64,000 bases of DNA from Streptomyces capitiformicae (GCF_002214185.1 NZ_CP022161.1:5027476-5091475), one strand, 5' to 3'; shown: positions 1 through 8,260, counted from the stretch's first letter. Notes: generated by a model from the letters alone, not told the origin. Translations and numbers: made by a program.

Positions 1-454
1 CCGGGCGCACCGGGTTGAAGTAACCGGGCTTGCAGTCCAGGGCGGGCGTGCTCTTGCCCACTCCGCGCGGGTCGAAGCCGATGACGTCGTACTGGGCCGC
101 GACCTTCTTGGGCAGGGAGGACGCGACGAATCCGGCCAGTGTCAGACCGCTGCCGCCGGGGCCGCCCGGGTTGACCAGCAGCGGGCCCTGGTACTTCTTC
201 GCGGTGTGCGGCACACGGGACAGCGCCAGCGTGATCTTCTTCCCGCTCGGCTTCGCGTAGTTGAGCGGCACCCTGACCGAGGCGCATTGGAGCGTCGGGT
301 AGTCGGCCGTGGCGCACTTCTTCCAGGTGACCTTCGCGGCGGCGGCCTGGACGGTGTTCGTGGAGTGCGACGCGCTGGCGTTGGCGGGAACGGCTGTGAG
401 CGTCCCGGCCAGGACGACGGTGGCGCCGCAGAACACGGCTGCGCTTCTTCTCAT
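1..454 (-). CDS. secreted alpha/beta hydrolase, tripeptidyl-aminopeptidase type (3' end outside window)
   Basis: This reading frame has no stop because it runs off the left edge; 151 codons are visible. The ATG at 454 opens a Sec signal peptide (MRRSAAVFCGATVVLAGTL, ending near ANAS). Next comes a mature start with WKKCATADYPTLQCASVRVP, then LLVNPGGPGGSG (oxyanion region) and YDVIGFDPRGVGKSTP. These two motifs are the signature of Streptomyces secreted S33 tripeptidyl aminopeptidases (SlpD/SlpE-like), which cleave N-terminal tripeptides outside the cell. The catalytic Ser and the TAP-like C-terminal domain would lie beyond the window, so the exact substrate class is inferred. It is transcribed divergently from the DUF2330 gene. 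Confidence 0.85.
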   Translation of the reverse strand, partial: MRRSAAVFCGATVVLAGTLTAVPANASASHSTNTVQAAAAKVTWKKCATADYPTLQCASVRVPLNYAKPSGKKITLALSRVPHTAKKYQGPLLVNPGGPGGSGLTLAGFVASSLPKKVAAQYDVIGFDPRGVGKSTPALDCKPGYFNPVRP

Positions 455-560
455 GGAGTTCTCTCGCAACGGTGAGGGGGGTTCAGGTCCGCGAGGTACG
501 CGGCCCGTGCCGCATGGTTCCGGAAGAGCACGCCACACAAGAACGTATTCGACCAAGACT

Positions 561-576
561 TGACTGAATTGAGTCA
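561..576. promoter_or_regulatory. near-perfect 16-bp palindrome in a divergent promoter region
   Basis: The 301-bp gap between the secreted hydrolase (starts at 454, minus) and the DUF2330 gene (starts at 756, plus) holds TGACTGAATTGAGTCA, with only one mismatched pair. It lies about 107 bp upstream of the hydrolase start, in a locally AT-richer stretch, and is a plausible dimeric regulator site. No regulator gene next to it points to the binding protein. Confidence 0.35.
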
Positions 577-755
577 TTGGATGCGCTCAAGTGACATGCA
601 GAAAGGGGTAGTTGACCTGATTCGCGACATGCCGGGCGGGCCCCCGAAGCCGAAACTCGCCGAACCGCCCACTGGCACAATCCCGTTACCGGGTCCGGAA
701 CCGGCCGGGTCCGCGCGTCGTCCGTACGTGCGGAACAACATCGGGGGACGAGTAC

Positions 756-1826
756 GTGAAACAGAAGCTGCTGATGGTCGTGCTGATGCTGGTCGGACTC
801 CAGTTCGGCTCACTGATCAACCCTGCGTACGCGTGCGGCTGCGGCGCGATGGTGGTCGACGAGGCGATGCAGGTCAGTGTGGACCGGGAGGTTTCGGCGG
901 TGCACTGGGACGGGCGCACCGAGCAGATCGCGATGCGGCTGACGGTCGACGGGAACGCCCCGGAGGCCGCGTGGATCATGCCCGTACCCGATCGGGCGAC
1001 GGTCGAGCTGGGCGACTCCTCGCTGTTCGACGCCCTGGAAAACGAGATCAGGCCCGTGGTGCGCACCCGCACCCACTTCTGGCCGGACAGCGACGACTGG
1101 CCCTTCGACTGGCTCTCCGGCTACGACTCCGCGGGCGCCGCCCCGCCGGACTCCGACTCCGTCGGCGTGGTCGGCCGCGAGCGCTTCGGCCCCTTCGACG
1201 TTGCCCGGCTGACCGCCACCGATCCCGACGCCCTGCGCGACTGGCTGGCCGACAACGGTTTCGAGCTCCCGGACGCCCTTGCGACCGAGCTGAAGCCGTA
1301 TGTCGACGCGGAGTGGGAGTACGTGGCGGTCCGGCTGGCCCCCGAGGAGAGCGGTGAGGTGCTGACGGGCAGCCTCGATCCGCTGCTGCTCAGCTTCACC
1401 AGCGAGGAACTGGTGTACCCGATGCGGCTGTCCCGGCTGGCGAAGACCCCTCAGTCGCTGGGGCTGTATGTGCTGGCCGACCACCGGATGGAGCCGCGTT
1501 CGGCGATCGGGGGGCAGGAGCCGGAGCTGCTCTACGCCGGGAAGGTCGTTCCCGAGGACGCGGTACGGGACTTCGCGGGTTCCGGGGATCTCTTCCTCAC
1601 GGCGTACCAGCAGAGGTTCCCCGAGCCGGATCGCATCAGCGGCGACCATGAACTGCGCAGGGCGAAGGCCGACAAGCCGTACCAGCGCGTGTGGTACCAC
1701 GAGGGCGGTGTGACGAGGGTCGGCGGTGTCCCGGCCTGGGCGCTGACGGTGGCCGGATCATTGGCTCTCGTCGCTCTGGCAGTCCTGTTCAGGGTCCGGC
1801 GGGCGCGCTCGACTGCCAGGCGGTGA
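756..1826 (+). CDS. DUF2330 membrane-anchored secreted protein
   Basis: A 356-aa protein starting at GTG with a GGGGGA ribosome binding site about 9 nt upstream. It has a Sec signal peptide (MKQKLLMVVLMLVGLQFGSL) followed at once by the Cys motif CGCGA that is typical of DUF2330 proteins. A long extracytoplasmic domain follows, then one C-terminal membrane helix (about residues 328-348, WALTVAGSLALVALAVLF) and a basic tail. The topology is an outward-facing domain tethered to the membrane. Function is unknown for the family. A repeat element with long inverted ends starts 12 bp after the stop. Confidence 0.85.
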   Translation: MKQKLLMVVLMLVGLQFGSLINPAYACGCGAMVVDEAMQVSVDREVSAVHWDGRTEQIAMRLTVDGNAPEAAWIMPVPDRATVELGDSSLFDALENEIRPVVRTRTHFWPDSDDWPFDWLSGYDSAGAAPPDSDSVGVVGRERFGPFDVARLTATDPDALRDWLADNGFELPDALATELKPYVDAEWEYVAVRLAPEESGEVLTGSLDPLLLSFTSEELVYPMRLSRLAKTPQSLGLYVLADHRMEPRSAIGGQEPELLYAGKVVPEDAVRDFAGSGDLFLTAYQQRFPEPDRISGDHELRRAKADKPYQRVWYHEGGVTRVGGVPAWALTVAGSLALVALAVLFRVRRARSTARR

Positions 1827-1837
1827 ACAGCGGCACT

Positions 1838-2094
1838 CAGGGCGCTTCTGATGGATCTCCGCGGCGTCGCGACGCCCGGCACGCTCCCCCACTCTCGGCT
1901 TCTCCCCCACTCTCGGCTTCGCTCGAGCGGGAGGGGCCCCATGAGCGGGAGGTGCCCCCATGAGCGGGAGTTGCCCCCACCGCCGCACCGGACAAAGCCC
2001 TGGTAGCTCCGCTGCGAGGGCTTCCGCCCGGCACGCCGGGAGCATGCACCGAACGCCGCTCCTTCTCCCACGGAGATCCATCAGAAGCGCCCTG
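1838..2094. mobile_element. MITE-like repeat, copy A (257 bp, 24-bp perfect terminal inverted repeats)
   Basis: The left end (1838-1861, beginning CAGGGCGCTTCTGATGG) is exactly reverse-complementary to the right end (2071-2094). The interior holds tandem copies of CCCCACTCTCGGCTTCT (about 1887-1920) and of GGGAGG..CCCCATGAGC (about 1929-1975). A core stem follows (GCACCGGACAAAGCCC ... GGGCTTCCGCCCGGCACGCC). The same interior recurs at 28278-28454 and 46437-46706, but with different terminal repeats. There is no coding capacity and no obvious target duplication. It fills most of the 446-bp gap after the DUF2330 gene. Confidence 0.8.
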
Positions 2095-2226
2095 ACCGCT
2101 GCCGGCCGGCACCACCTCGCTGAACGTCCTGGCGCGGCCGGCGGCCCCGGGCGGTGCCTGACCAAGGCACACCGCGCCGCCGGCCGTGACTACTGCCGTT
2201 CTTGCGCATGCCTGCGCCCGATCAGG

Positions 2227-2259
2227 GCCGGTCGCGCCCTGGCCGAGGGCGCGACCGGC
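2227..2259 (-). terminator. strong hairpin terminator (14-bp stem)
   Basis: GCCGGTCGCGCCCT pairs with AGGGCGCGACCGGC around a GGCCG loop. It lies 13 bp downstream of the stop codon of the minus-strand gene at 2273-2962, so it most likely ends the two-gene hypothetical operon. Confidence 0.7.
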
Positions 2260-2272
2260 GGAGCGACTCCGG

Positions 2273-2962
2273 TCACTTCTTCCTGGTGTCCCACGAGTTG
2301 GGGCCGAAGGCGCGCAGCAGGACGACCAGCGAGGCCCCAAGCCGCCAGTCCAACTCCGGCGCGTGCACATGCAGCTTGTCGTCTTTGGATCTGAACTCCA
2401 GTGGGATCTGCCCACCCGCGCGCCACACGATGCGCCGGGGGCCGCGCGCGACCCCCTCATTGCCGGGGCTGCTGTCGAACAGGGCGAACACGAGAATCAG
2501 CACCTGCAGGGGCAACAACAGCCACCACACCCACCACCAGAAGATCCGGCCCTTGAAGCCCACCGCCTCGGGGCCGCCGGCCTGCGTCACGGTCCAGCGG
2601 GTGCGCAGGCCCCTGCCGCGGAGCGCCTTCTCGCGCACGAACGTGCCGATGAGTTCGCCGTGCGCACCGAGCACCTGAAACGTCGCGACCCCGCCGGTGG
2701 CCGACGGAGTCGACAAGGTGGCCACCCGCTCTCGGCGGTGTTCGTCGGCCCACAGGACGAAGGAGCGAGCGCCGCTGCCGCGTGCCGCGAGGTATGCGGG
2801 TATGCCGCCCGGCGGCAGCTCGCGCTCCACATACGCGACCACCCGGGGCGGTCCGGATCCGTCGGAGAACTGGACCACATCCTTGACCGGGGTCGGAACG
2901 CCGACGGGAGCGGCGGCCCGGATCCCTTCCCGGGAGACCCTCATGGTCAGTGAACTGCTCAC
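2273..2962 (-). CDS. hypothetical protein with one central membrane segment
   Basis: A 229-aa protein not assigned to a known family. It has an N-terminal soluble part of about 145 residues, a very Trp/Leu-rich hydrophobic segment (IFWWWVWWLLLPLQVLILVF, about residues 146-165), and a C-terminal soluble part ending in basic residues. Its GTG start overlaps the stop of the upstream gene by 4 bp (GTGA), so the two are translationally coupled and probably act together. The N-terminal part resembles a sensor or carrier-type domain only in general composition, and no catalytic motif is visible. Confidence 0.75.
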   Translation of the reverse strand: MSSSLTMRVSREGIRAAAPVGVPTPVKDVVQFSDGSGPPRVVAYVERELPPGGIPAYLAARGSGARSFVLWADEHRRERVATLSTPSATGGVATFQVLGAHGELIGTFVREKALRGRGLRTRWTVTQAGGPEAVGFKGRIFWWWVWWLLLPLQVLILVFALFDSSPGNEGVARGPRRIVWRAGGQIPLEFRSKDDKLHVHAPELDWRLGASLVVLLRAFGPNSWDTRKK

Positions 2963-3396
2963 CCGACGTGCTCCTGGAGGCCGTAGTGATCGCGGATCTG
3001 CCTCAGGCTCGGGAGCCCGTTGAAGCCCGCGTCCGGGGGCCCCACCGCGATGGTGCCGTCCTCGCTCACATAGTCGACGAACGGCGTCGTCGCGTTATCC
3101 ATGTCCGTTTCCGCGTAGGCACGTAGGACGGACTCCATGACCGCGACCGCCTCCTCCTCGGTCTTCGCGTCGAGAGTGATCGTGCCCTTCTCTGACGGGT
3201 TGCCGAACGAAGATGAGCATGTGAAATCCGCGGTGACCACGCCGGACACCGACAGAGCCACGGACTCGAAGTCCTCCGCGCACGCCTTGTTCTTCACATC
3301 GAAGGCGTAGGAGATGCCCGACACCGCCACCACCGCCGCCGCCACCACCGAGACGGGCACCAACCACCACACACGTCTCACAATGTTCCCTGCCAC
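2959..3396 (-). CDS. hypothetical single-pass membrane or secreted protein
   Basis: A 145-aa protein starting at GTG with GGAGGGAG upstream. The N-terminal hydrophobic helix (residues 10-31, WWLVPVSVVAAAVVAVSGIS) may be a signal anchor. The remainder is a small extracytoplasmic domain with two Cys (KACAEDF and FTCSSSF) that could form a disulphide. It is translationally coupled to the next gene by a GTGA overlap. The pair looks like a small membrane module, and no family is recognised. Confidence 0.75.
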   Translation of the reverse strand: MAGNIVRRVWWLVPVSVVAAAVVAVSGISYAFDVKNKACAEDFESVALSVSGVVTADFTCSSSFGNPSEKGTITLDAKTEEEAVAVMESVLRAYAETDMDNATTPFVDYVSEDGTIAVGPPDAGFNGLPSLRQIRDHYGLQEHVG

Positions 3397-3489
3397 GCAC
3401 AGTCTCCCTCCGCTGACGATGCTGATCTCGGTGAGCGTATGCAGGTGACGGCTCGGACAGAGCCGTTGCGGACCGCTGCGCCCGGGCGC

Positions 3490-4134
3490 CTACGAACCCC
3501 TCCGCACGACCCGCTCGTACTGCACAGCCAACCCATCCAGCAACGCCGTCAACCCCGTCTCGAACGCCCGCTCGTCCACCTTCTCCTGTTGTTCGGCCAG
3601 GAGATGGGCCTGCCCGAGATGCGGGTAGTCGGCCGGGTCGTACGCGCTCTCGTCGTCCACGAACCCCCCGGCGAACGAACCGATCGCGGACCCCATGATG
3701 AAGTACCGCATCAACGCCCCGATGGACGTGGCCTGTGCCGCGGGCCACCCCGCGTCGACCATGGCCCCGAACACCACATCCGCGACACGCAGCCCCGCCG
3801 GCCGCCGCCCGGGCCCGCGCGCGAGGATCGGCACGATGTTGGGATGGTCGCGCAGGGCGGCCCGATAGGAGACGGCCCAGTCGTGCAGCGCGGTACGCCA
3901 GTCCCGTCCGTCCTCGAACATCGACAGATCGACCTGCGCGCTCACCGAGTCGGCGACCGCCTCGAGGATCTGGTCCTTGGTGCGGAAGTGGTTGTAGAGG
4001 GACGGTCCGCTCACGCCCAACTCGGCGGCCAGCCGCCGCGTCGAGACGGCGGCCAGCCCCTCCGCGTCCACCAGCCCGCGTGCCGTCTCCACGATGCGGT
4101 CGGTGCTCAACAGGGGCTTGCGCGGTCGGGCCAT
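3490..4134 (-). CDS. TetR family transcriptional regulator
   Basis: About 214 aa from the ATG at 4134 (MARPRKPLLSTDRIVETA); an upstream ATG at 4158 is less likely. The N-terminal HTH is clear (LAAELGVSGPSLYNHFRTKDQI, residues about 34-55), followed by a helical ligand-binding domain of the TetR_C type. It is divergent from the acyl-CoA dehydrogenase gene at 4205. The intervening 70 bp is strikingly AT-rich for this genome (ATAAAACTAGCAGTGATAAT), so it very likely controls that gene and itself. The inducer is probably an acyl-CoA or related compound (inference from context). Confidence 0.9.
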   Translation of the reverse strand: MARPRKPLLSTDRIVETARGLVDAEGLAAVSTRRLAAELGVSGPSLYNHFRTKDQILEAVADSVSAQVDLSMFEDGRDWRTALHDWAVSYRAALRDHPNIVPILARGPGRRPAGLRVADVVFGAMVDAGWPAAQATSIGALMRYFIMGSAIGSFAGGFVDDESAYDPADYPHLGQAHLLAEQQEKVDERAFETGLTALLDGLAVQYERVVRRGS

Positions 4135-4204
4135 GGCGCACATAGTAGGGCTGGACAATAAAACTAGCAGTGATAATTAAACCGTGAACGCGAGGTGATC
4201 CGGC

Positions 4205-5356
4205 GTGAACCTGGAGCTCAGCGACGAGCAGACCGCCGTCCGCGGACTCGCCCGGGACTTCGTGGAGCGCGAGATCGCCCCGCATGTCATCGACTGGGAC
4301 CGCGCCGAGAACGTCGACCGCTCCGTCGTGAAGAAGCTCGGCGAAGTCGGCTTCCTGGGCCTCACGATCGACGAGAAGTACGGCGGCTCCGGTGGCGACC
4401 ACCTCGCGTACTGCCTGGTCACGGAGGAGCTCGGCCGCGGCGACTCCTCCGTGCGCGGCATCGTCTCCGTCTCGCTCGGCCTGGTCGCCAAGACCGTCGC
4501 GGCCTGGGGGAACGAGGAACAGAAGCGCCGCTGGCTGCCGGGCCTGACGGCGGGGGAGTGCATCGGCTGCTTCGGCCTCACCGAACCCGGCACCGGCTCC
4601 GACGCGGGCAACCTCACCACCCGCGCGATCCGTGACGGCGACGACTACGTCATCAGCGGCACCAAGATGTTCATCACGAACGGCACCTGGGCCGATGTCG
4701 TCCTCCTCTTCGCCCGCTCCACCGACGCCCCCGGCCACAAGGGCGTCTCCGCCTTCCTCGTCCCCACGGACACCCCCGGCCTGACCCGCCGCACCATCCA
4801 CGGCAAGCTCGGCCTGCGCGGCCAGTCCACCGCCGAACTGGCCCTGGAGGGCGTCCGCGTCCCCGCCTCCGCGATGCTCGGCCCGGAGGGCAAGGGATTC
4901 GGCGTCGCCATGTCCGCGCTCGCCAAGGGGCGGATGTCGGTCGCGGCCGGCTGCGTCGGCATCGCCCAGGCCGCACTCGACGCGGCAGTCCGATACGCCA
5001 CTGAGCGCGAGCAGTTCGGCAGGACCATCGCCCACCATCAGCTCGTCCAGGAACTCCTCAGCGACATCGCCGTGGACGTCGACGCGGCCCGCCTCCTGAC
5101 CTGGCGCGTCGCCGACCTCATCGACCGCGGCCTGCCCTTCACCACGGAGGCCGGCAAGGCGAAGCTCTTCGCCTCGGAGGCCGCCGTCCGCGCCGCGAAC
5201 AACGCCCTCCAGGTCTTCGGCGGCTACGGGTACATCGACGAGTACCCCGTCGGCAAACTCCTCCGTGACGCCCGCGTGATGACCCTGTACGAGGGCACCA
5301 GCCAGATACAGAAGCTGCTCATCGGCCGCGCGCTGACGGGTGTATCGGCGTTCTGA
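4205..5356 (+). CDS. acyl-CoA dehydrogenase
   Basis: A 383-aa FAD enzyme of the short/medium-chain acyl-CoA dehydrogenase fold, GTG start with GAGGTGAT upstream. Visible landmarks are GCFGLTEPGTGSDAG (FAD/acyl region), DDYVISGTKMFITNG, FGVAMSALAKGRMSVAAG, the QVFGGYGY segment, and LYEGTSQIQ, where the Glu is the usual catalytic base. It introduces a trans-2 double bond in an acyl-CoA and passes electrons to ETF. The adjacent divergent TetR suggests substrate-induced expression. The exact chain length or branching specificity cannot be read from sequence. Confidence 0.93.
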   Translation: MNLELSDEQTAVRGLARDFVEREIAPHVIDWDRAENVDRSVVKKLGEVGFLGLTIDEKYGGSGGDHLAYCLVTEELGRGDSSVRGIVSVSLGLVAKTVAAWGNEEQKRRWLPGLTAGECIGCFGLTEPGTGSDAGNLTTRAIRDGDDYVISGTKMFITNGTWADVVLLFARSTDAPGHKGVSAFLVPTDTPGLTRRTIHGKLGLRGQSTAELALEGVRVPASAMLGPEGKGFGVAMSALAKGRMSVAAGCVGIAQAALDAAVRYATEREQFGRTIAHHQLVQELLSDIAVDVDAARLLTWRVADLIDRGLPFTTEAGKAKLFASEAAVRAANNALQVFGGYGYIDEYPVGKLLRDARVMTLYEGTSQIQKLLIGRALTGVSAF

Positions 5357-5436
5357 GTACGCGGGCGTCCGCGCGCCCCTGATGTGAGTATCCGAACGGA
5401 TGTGGCCCGGACCACAACGCGCCGACCCTTGTCCCC

Positions 5437-5724
5437 ATGAGTGAGACACCGGTCAAACAGCAGAACACGGCCGCCTTCTACGGCCAGGCCGTCGCATCCT
5501 TCATCGTGGCCATGGCGGCCACCACCATCGGCATCTACAACCTGGACGCCGACATCTGGGTCCGTTCCTTCCTGGCCATCGCGGTCCTCTACCTGGTGAC
5601 CTCGTCGTTCACCCTGGCCAAGGTGATCCGCGACCGGCAGGAGGCCGGGCAGATCGTCAGCCGGGTCGACCAGGCGAGGCTGGAGAAGCTCCTCGCCGAA
5701 CACGACCCCTTCGAGAAGCTCTGA
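5437..5724 (+). CDS. YiaA/YiaB family inner membrane protein
   Basis: A 95-aa protein with two predicted membrane helices (FYGQAVASFIVAMAATTIGI at about residues 14-33, and WVRSFLAIAVLYLVTSSFTL at about 41-60) and a charged C-terminal tail. This is the YiaAB two-helix domain layout. Function is unknown; the family is sometimes stress-linked. It is an isolated gene between the dehydrogenase and a TetR regulator. Confidence 0.85.
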   Translation: MSETPVKQQNTAAFYGQAVASFIVAMAATTIGIYNLDADIWVRSFLAIAVLYLVTSSFTLAKVIRDRQEAGQIVSRVDQARLEKLLAEHDPFEKL

Positions 5725-5779
5725 CGTCCAGACGTCCAGACGTTCTGACCCCGTCCCGTACCGCCCTGAGCGGGCACTC

Positions 5780-5793
5780 TAAGCGCTCGCTCA
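5780..5793. promoter_or_regulatory. candidate TetR operator TAAGCGCTCGCTCA
   Basis: A 14-bp palindrome of form TNAGCGNNCGCTNA, ending 48 bp before the ATG of the TetR gene at 5842. Its pattern TAAGC-N4-GCTYA recurs at 8795-8808 in front of the MaoC gene. Autoregulation by the adjacent TetR is the simplest reading. Confidence 0.5.
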
Positions 5794-5841
5794 CCCTCGG
5801 CGGTATGGTGGTGCCAGGCCATGGGAAGGGGCGAACGAGCG

Positions 5842-6468
5842 ATGAGTGCGGCGGAGGAGACGGCCGGCGGCGAGCCGCAGCCGTGGGGCGAGGTGAACCC
5901 GGAAGCGGCCCGGCGGCTGCTGATGGCCGCCGTGGAGGCCTTCGCCGAGCGCGGCTACCACGCGACGACGACCCGTGACATCGCCGGCCGCGCGGGCATG
6001 AGCCCGGCCGCGCTCTACATCCACTACAAGACCAAGGAAGAGCTGCTCCACCGGATCAGCCGCATCGGCCACGAGAAGGCCCTCGACGTCCTGCGCACCG
6101 CAGCCGACTCCGAGGGCAGCCCGGCCGACCGCCTCGCCGAGGCCGTACGCTCCTTCGTCCGCTGGCATGCCGGCCAGCACACGGTCGCCCGCGTCGTCCA
6201 GTACGAACTCGACGCCCTCGGCCCCGAGGCCCGTGCCGAGATCGTCACCCTGCGCCGCCAGAACGAGGCGGCCGTGCGCGGCATCATCGAGGACGGCGTC
6301 GGCACCGGCGACTTCGACGTCCCTGACATCAAGGGCACCACCGTCGCCGTCCTCTCCCTCTGCATCGACGTGGCCCGCTGGTTCAACGTGGGCGGTTCCC
6401 GCACCCCCGACGAGGTCGGCGCCCTGTACGCGGACCTGGTACTGCGGATGGTGGGAGCGAAGAAGTAG
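5842..6468 (+). CDS. TetR/AcrR family transcriptional regulator
   Basis: About 208 aa from the ATG at 5842 (MSAAEETAGGE); an in-frame ATG at 5821 would add 7 residues, but GAAGGGG fits the 5842 start. The HTH is AGRAGMSPAALYIHYKTKEE, followed by an all-helical effector domain with a WHAGQHTVARVVQYE segment. The type is common among regulators of fatty acyl-CoA metabolism. The palindrome at 5780-5793 and its twin at 8795-8808 suggest a regulon that includes itself and the MaoC hydratase (inference). Confidence 0.9.
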   Translation: MSAAEETAGGEPQPWGEVNPEAARRLLMAAVEAFAERGYHATTTRDIAGRAGMSPAALYIHYKTKEELLHRISRIGHEKALDVLRTAADSEGSPADRLAEAVRSFVRWHAGQHTVARVVQYELDALGPEARAEIVTLRRQNEAAVRGIIEDGVGTGDFDVPDIKGTTVAVLSLCIDVARWFNVGGSRTPDEVGALYADLVLRMVGAKK

Positions 6469-6519
6469 CGCCTCGGCGGGGCATCGCCTCGCCCCCTCTC
6501 CCGACATGATCGGGACAAG

Positions 6520-6694
6520 CTTCGAAACATTCGAAGAAGTATCCTGCGGCCCTTCGGGGCCTCATCGGTGCTCGCTGTGGTCAGACTGGTCCGATTTGCC
6601 AAGCGCACGCATTGAACTGGCCCTATATCTTCTTGCCGCCTTCTCACGGATCTCCTCGATGATCGAATGTTTCGGTTCTCCCGCCGAAACTATT
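6520..6694. promoter_or_regulatory. xylanase-type operators (inverted CGAAACATTCG copies)
   Basis: CGAAACATTCG at 6523-6533 sits in a perfect 17-bp inverted repeat (CTTCGAA-ACA-TTCGAAG, 6520-6536). Its reverse complement CGAATGTTTCG is at 6664-6674, and a degenerate copy CGAAACTATTG is at 6684-6694. CGAAA-N-TTTCG motifs are known upstream of Streptomyces xylanase genes, and the next gene here is a GH11 xylanase. A small GGCCC-TTCG-GGGCC hairpin (6548-6561) between them may end the upstream tetR transcript. The 301-bp gap holds nothing else I can support. Confidence 0.6.
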
Positions 6695-6769
6695 GACAGT
6701 TGACAGGGGCAGGCCAACACTCCGCGTTGACAGGGCACGACCTCACGTGGACGAGGAGGAAGCACGCCC

Positions 6770-7462
6770 ATGACCGACGCACCCGCACCCGCACCCGGCT
6801 CGCCGAGCCGCAGGCTGTTCGTCACCGGTGTCTGTACGACCGCGCTGGCCGCCGCGACGGCGGTGGCCCTTCCCGGCACCGCCCACGCCGACACCGTCGT
6901 CACGACCAACCAGACCGGCACCAACAACGGCTACTACTACTCGTTCTGGACCGACGCACCGGGAACGGTCTCCATGACCCTGGCCTCCGGCGGCGCCTAC
7001 CGGACCTCCTGGAGCAACACCGGCAACTTCGTATGCGGCAAGGGCTGGAGCACCGGCTCACGCAGGACCGTGACCTACTCGGGCTCCTTCAATCCGTCCG
7101 GCAACGCCTACCTGACGCTCTACGGCTGGACGTCGAGCCCGCTCATCGAGTACTACATCGTCGACAACTGGGGCACGTACCGGCCCACGGGAGCGTACAG
7201 GGGCACCGTCACCAGCGACGGCGGTACGTACGACATCTACAAGACGACGCGGTACAACGCCCCGTCCGTCGAGGGCACCAGGACCTTCGACCAGTACTGG
7301 AGCGTCCGCCAGTCGAAGCGGACGGGCGGAACCATCACCACCGGCAACCACTTCGACGCCTGGACCCGCGCCGGGATGCCCCTGGGCAGCTTCCGCTACT
7401 ACATGATCATGGCGACCGAGGGCTATCGCAGCAGCGGCAACTCCAACATCACGGTGCGCTAG
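6770..7462 (+). CDS. secreted GH11 endo-1,4-beta-xylanase, single domain, Tat signal
   Basis: A 230-aa protein. Its twin-arginine signal peptide (SRRLFV at residues 13-18) ends near AHA-DT at residue 40. The mature part is one GH11 jelly-roll domain: [52 protein letters not shown], the thumb region and [10 protein letters not shown]. The likely nucleophile is Glu127 and the acid/base Glu217. There is no carbohydrate-binding module, so it is closer in layout to Streptomyces XlnC (a known Tat substrate) than to XlnB. An unusual Cys replaces the common Ala in NFVCGKGW. It lies 2 bp before a CE4 esterase gene, with which it must be co-transcribed, and is likely induced through the CGAAA-type sites upstream. 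Confidence 0.95.
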   Translation: MTDAPAPAPGSPSRRLFVTGVCTTALAAATAVALPGTAHADTVVTTNQTGTNNGYYYSFWTDAPGTVSMTLASGGAYRTSWSNTGNFVCGKGWSTGSRRTVTYSGSFNPSGNAYLTLYGWTSSPLIEYYIVDNWGTYRPTGAYRGTVTSDGGTYDIYKTTRYNAPSVEGTRTFDQYWSVRQSKRTGGTITTGNHFDAWTRAGMPLGSFRYYMIMATEGYRSSGNSNITVR

Positions 7463-7464
7463 TC

Positions 7465-8199
7465 ATGAGGGCCACACAGCGCTACTCGATCCGTGCCCCA
7501 GGCGTGAGGTCGGTGGTCGTCGCGGTGGCCGCCGCAGGCGCCGTCGCCCTCACGCTCACCCCTGCCGCGGCAGCCCCGCCACGTGCCGCCGCCTGCAACG
7601 GCTACGTCGGGCTCACCTTCGACGACGGCCCGTCCGGCAACACCTCGGCCCTGCTGGGTGCCCTCCGGCAGAACGGGCTGCGGGCCACGATGTTCAACCA
7701 GGGAGGTAACGCCGCCGCCCATCCGTCTCTGGTCCGGGCCCAGGTCAGCGCCGGGATGTGGGTCGGCAACCACAGCTACACCCATCCGCACTTGACCCAG
7801 TTGAGCCAGTCGCAGATCGACTCGGAGATCGCCCGGACCCAGCAGGCCATCGCGGGCGCGGGTGGCGGCACTCCGAGGCTCTTCCGTCCGCCGTACGGTG
7901 AGACCAACGCGACGGTGAAGGCGGTCGCGGCGAGGTACGGACTGACCCAGATCATCTGGGACGTCGACTCGCAGGACTGGAACGGCGCCAGTGCGGACGC
8001 GATCGTGCAGGCCGCTGCCCGGCTGACCAACGGCCAGATCATGCTCATGCACGACTGGTCGGCCAACGCCCGCGCGGCGATCCCGCGCATAGCTCAGGGG
8101 TTGGCGAGTCGCGGCCTGTGCGCCGGGACGATCTCCCCTCAGACGGGCCGCGCGGTGGCTCCGACGGCGGTGTCGGTCACCCCAGCCCTCAAGTCCTGA
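7465..8199 (+). CDS. secreted polysaccharide deacetylase (CE4), probable acetylxylan esterase
   Basis: A 244-aa protein beginning 2 bp after the xylanase stop. It has a signal peptide to about residue 43 (ending AAAAPPRAAA), then a NodB-fold domain: TFDDGP with Asp53/Asp54, the metal-binding HSYTH (His103, His107), RLFRPPYGE, IIWDVDSQDW and LMHDW. CE4 enzymes use a divalent metal to remove acetyl groups. With the GH11 xylanase in front, the substrate is most likely acetylated xylan, as for S. lividans AxeA. Unlike AxeA, no carbohydrate-binding module is present. Deacetylation of chitin oligomers is the alternative. Confidence 0.92.
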   Translation: MRATQRYSIRAPGVRSVVVAVAAAGAVALTLTPAAAAPPRAAACNGYVGLTFDDGPSGNTSALLGALRQNGLRATMFNQGGNAAAHPSLVRAQVSAGMWVGNHSYTHPHLTQLSQSQIDSEIARTQQAIAGAGGGTPRLFRPPYGETNATVKAVAARYGLTQIIWDVDSQDWNGASADAIVQAAARLTNGQIMLMHDWSANARAAIPRIAQGLASRGLCAGTISPQTGRAVAPTAVSVTPALKS

Positions 8200-8260
8200 C
8201 GAGGGAACACGCACCCGTGGCGCGGCGCCCACGGTGCCGCGCCACACCCGGTACCGAGAA

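Noticed and set aside
1838..2094. Complete insertion sequence
   Set aside because: No transposase or ORF of fitting size is present between the inverted repeats; only a non-autonomous element is supported.
3095..5449. A 784-codon minus-strand open frame across the TetR/acyl-CoA dehydrogenase region
   Set aside because: Low-complexity Gly/Arg/Asp composition and overlap with two well-supported genes.
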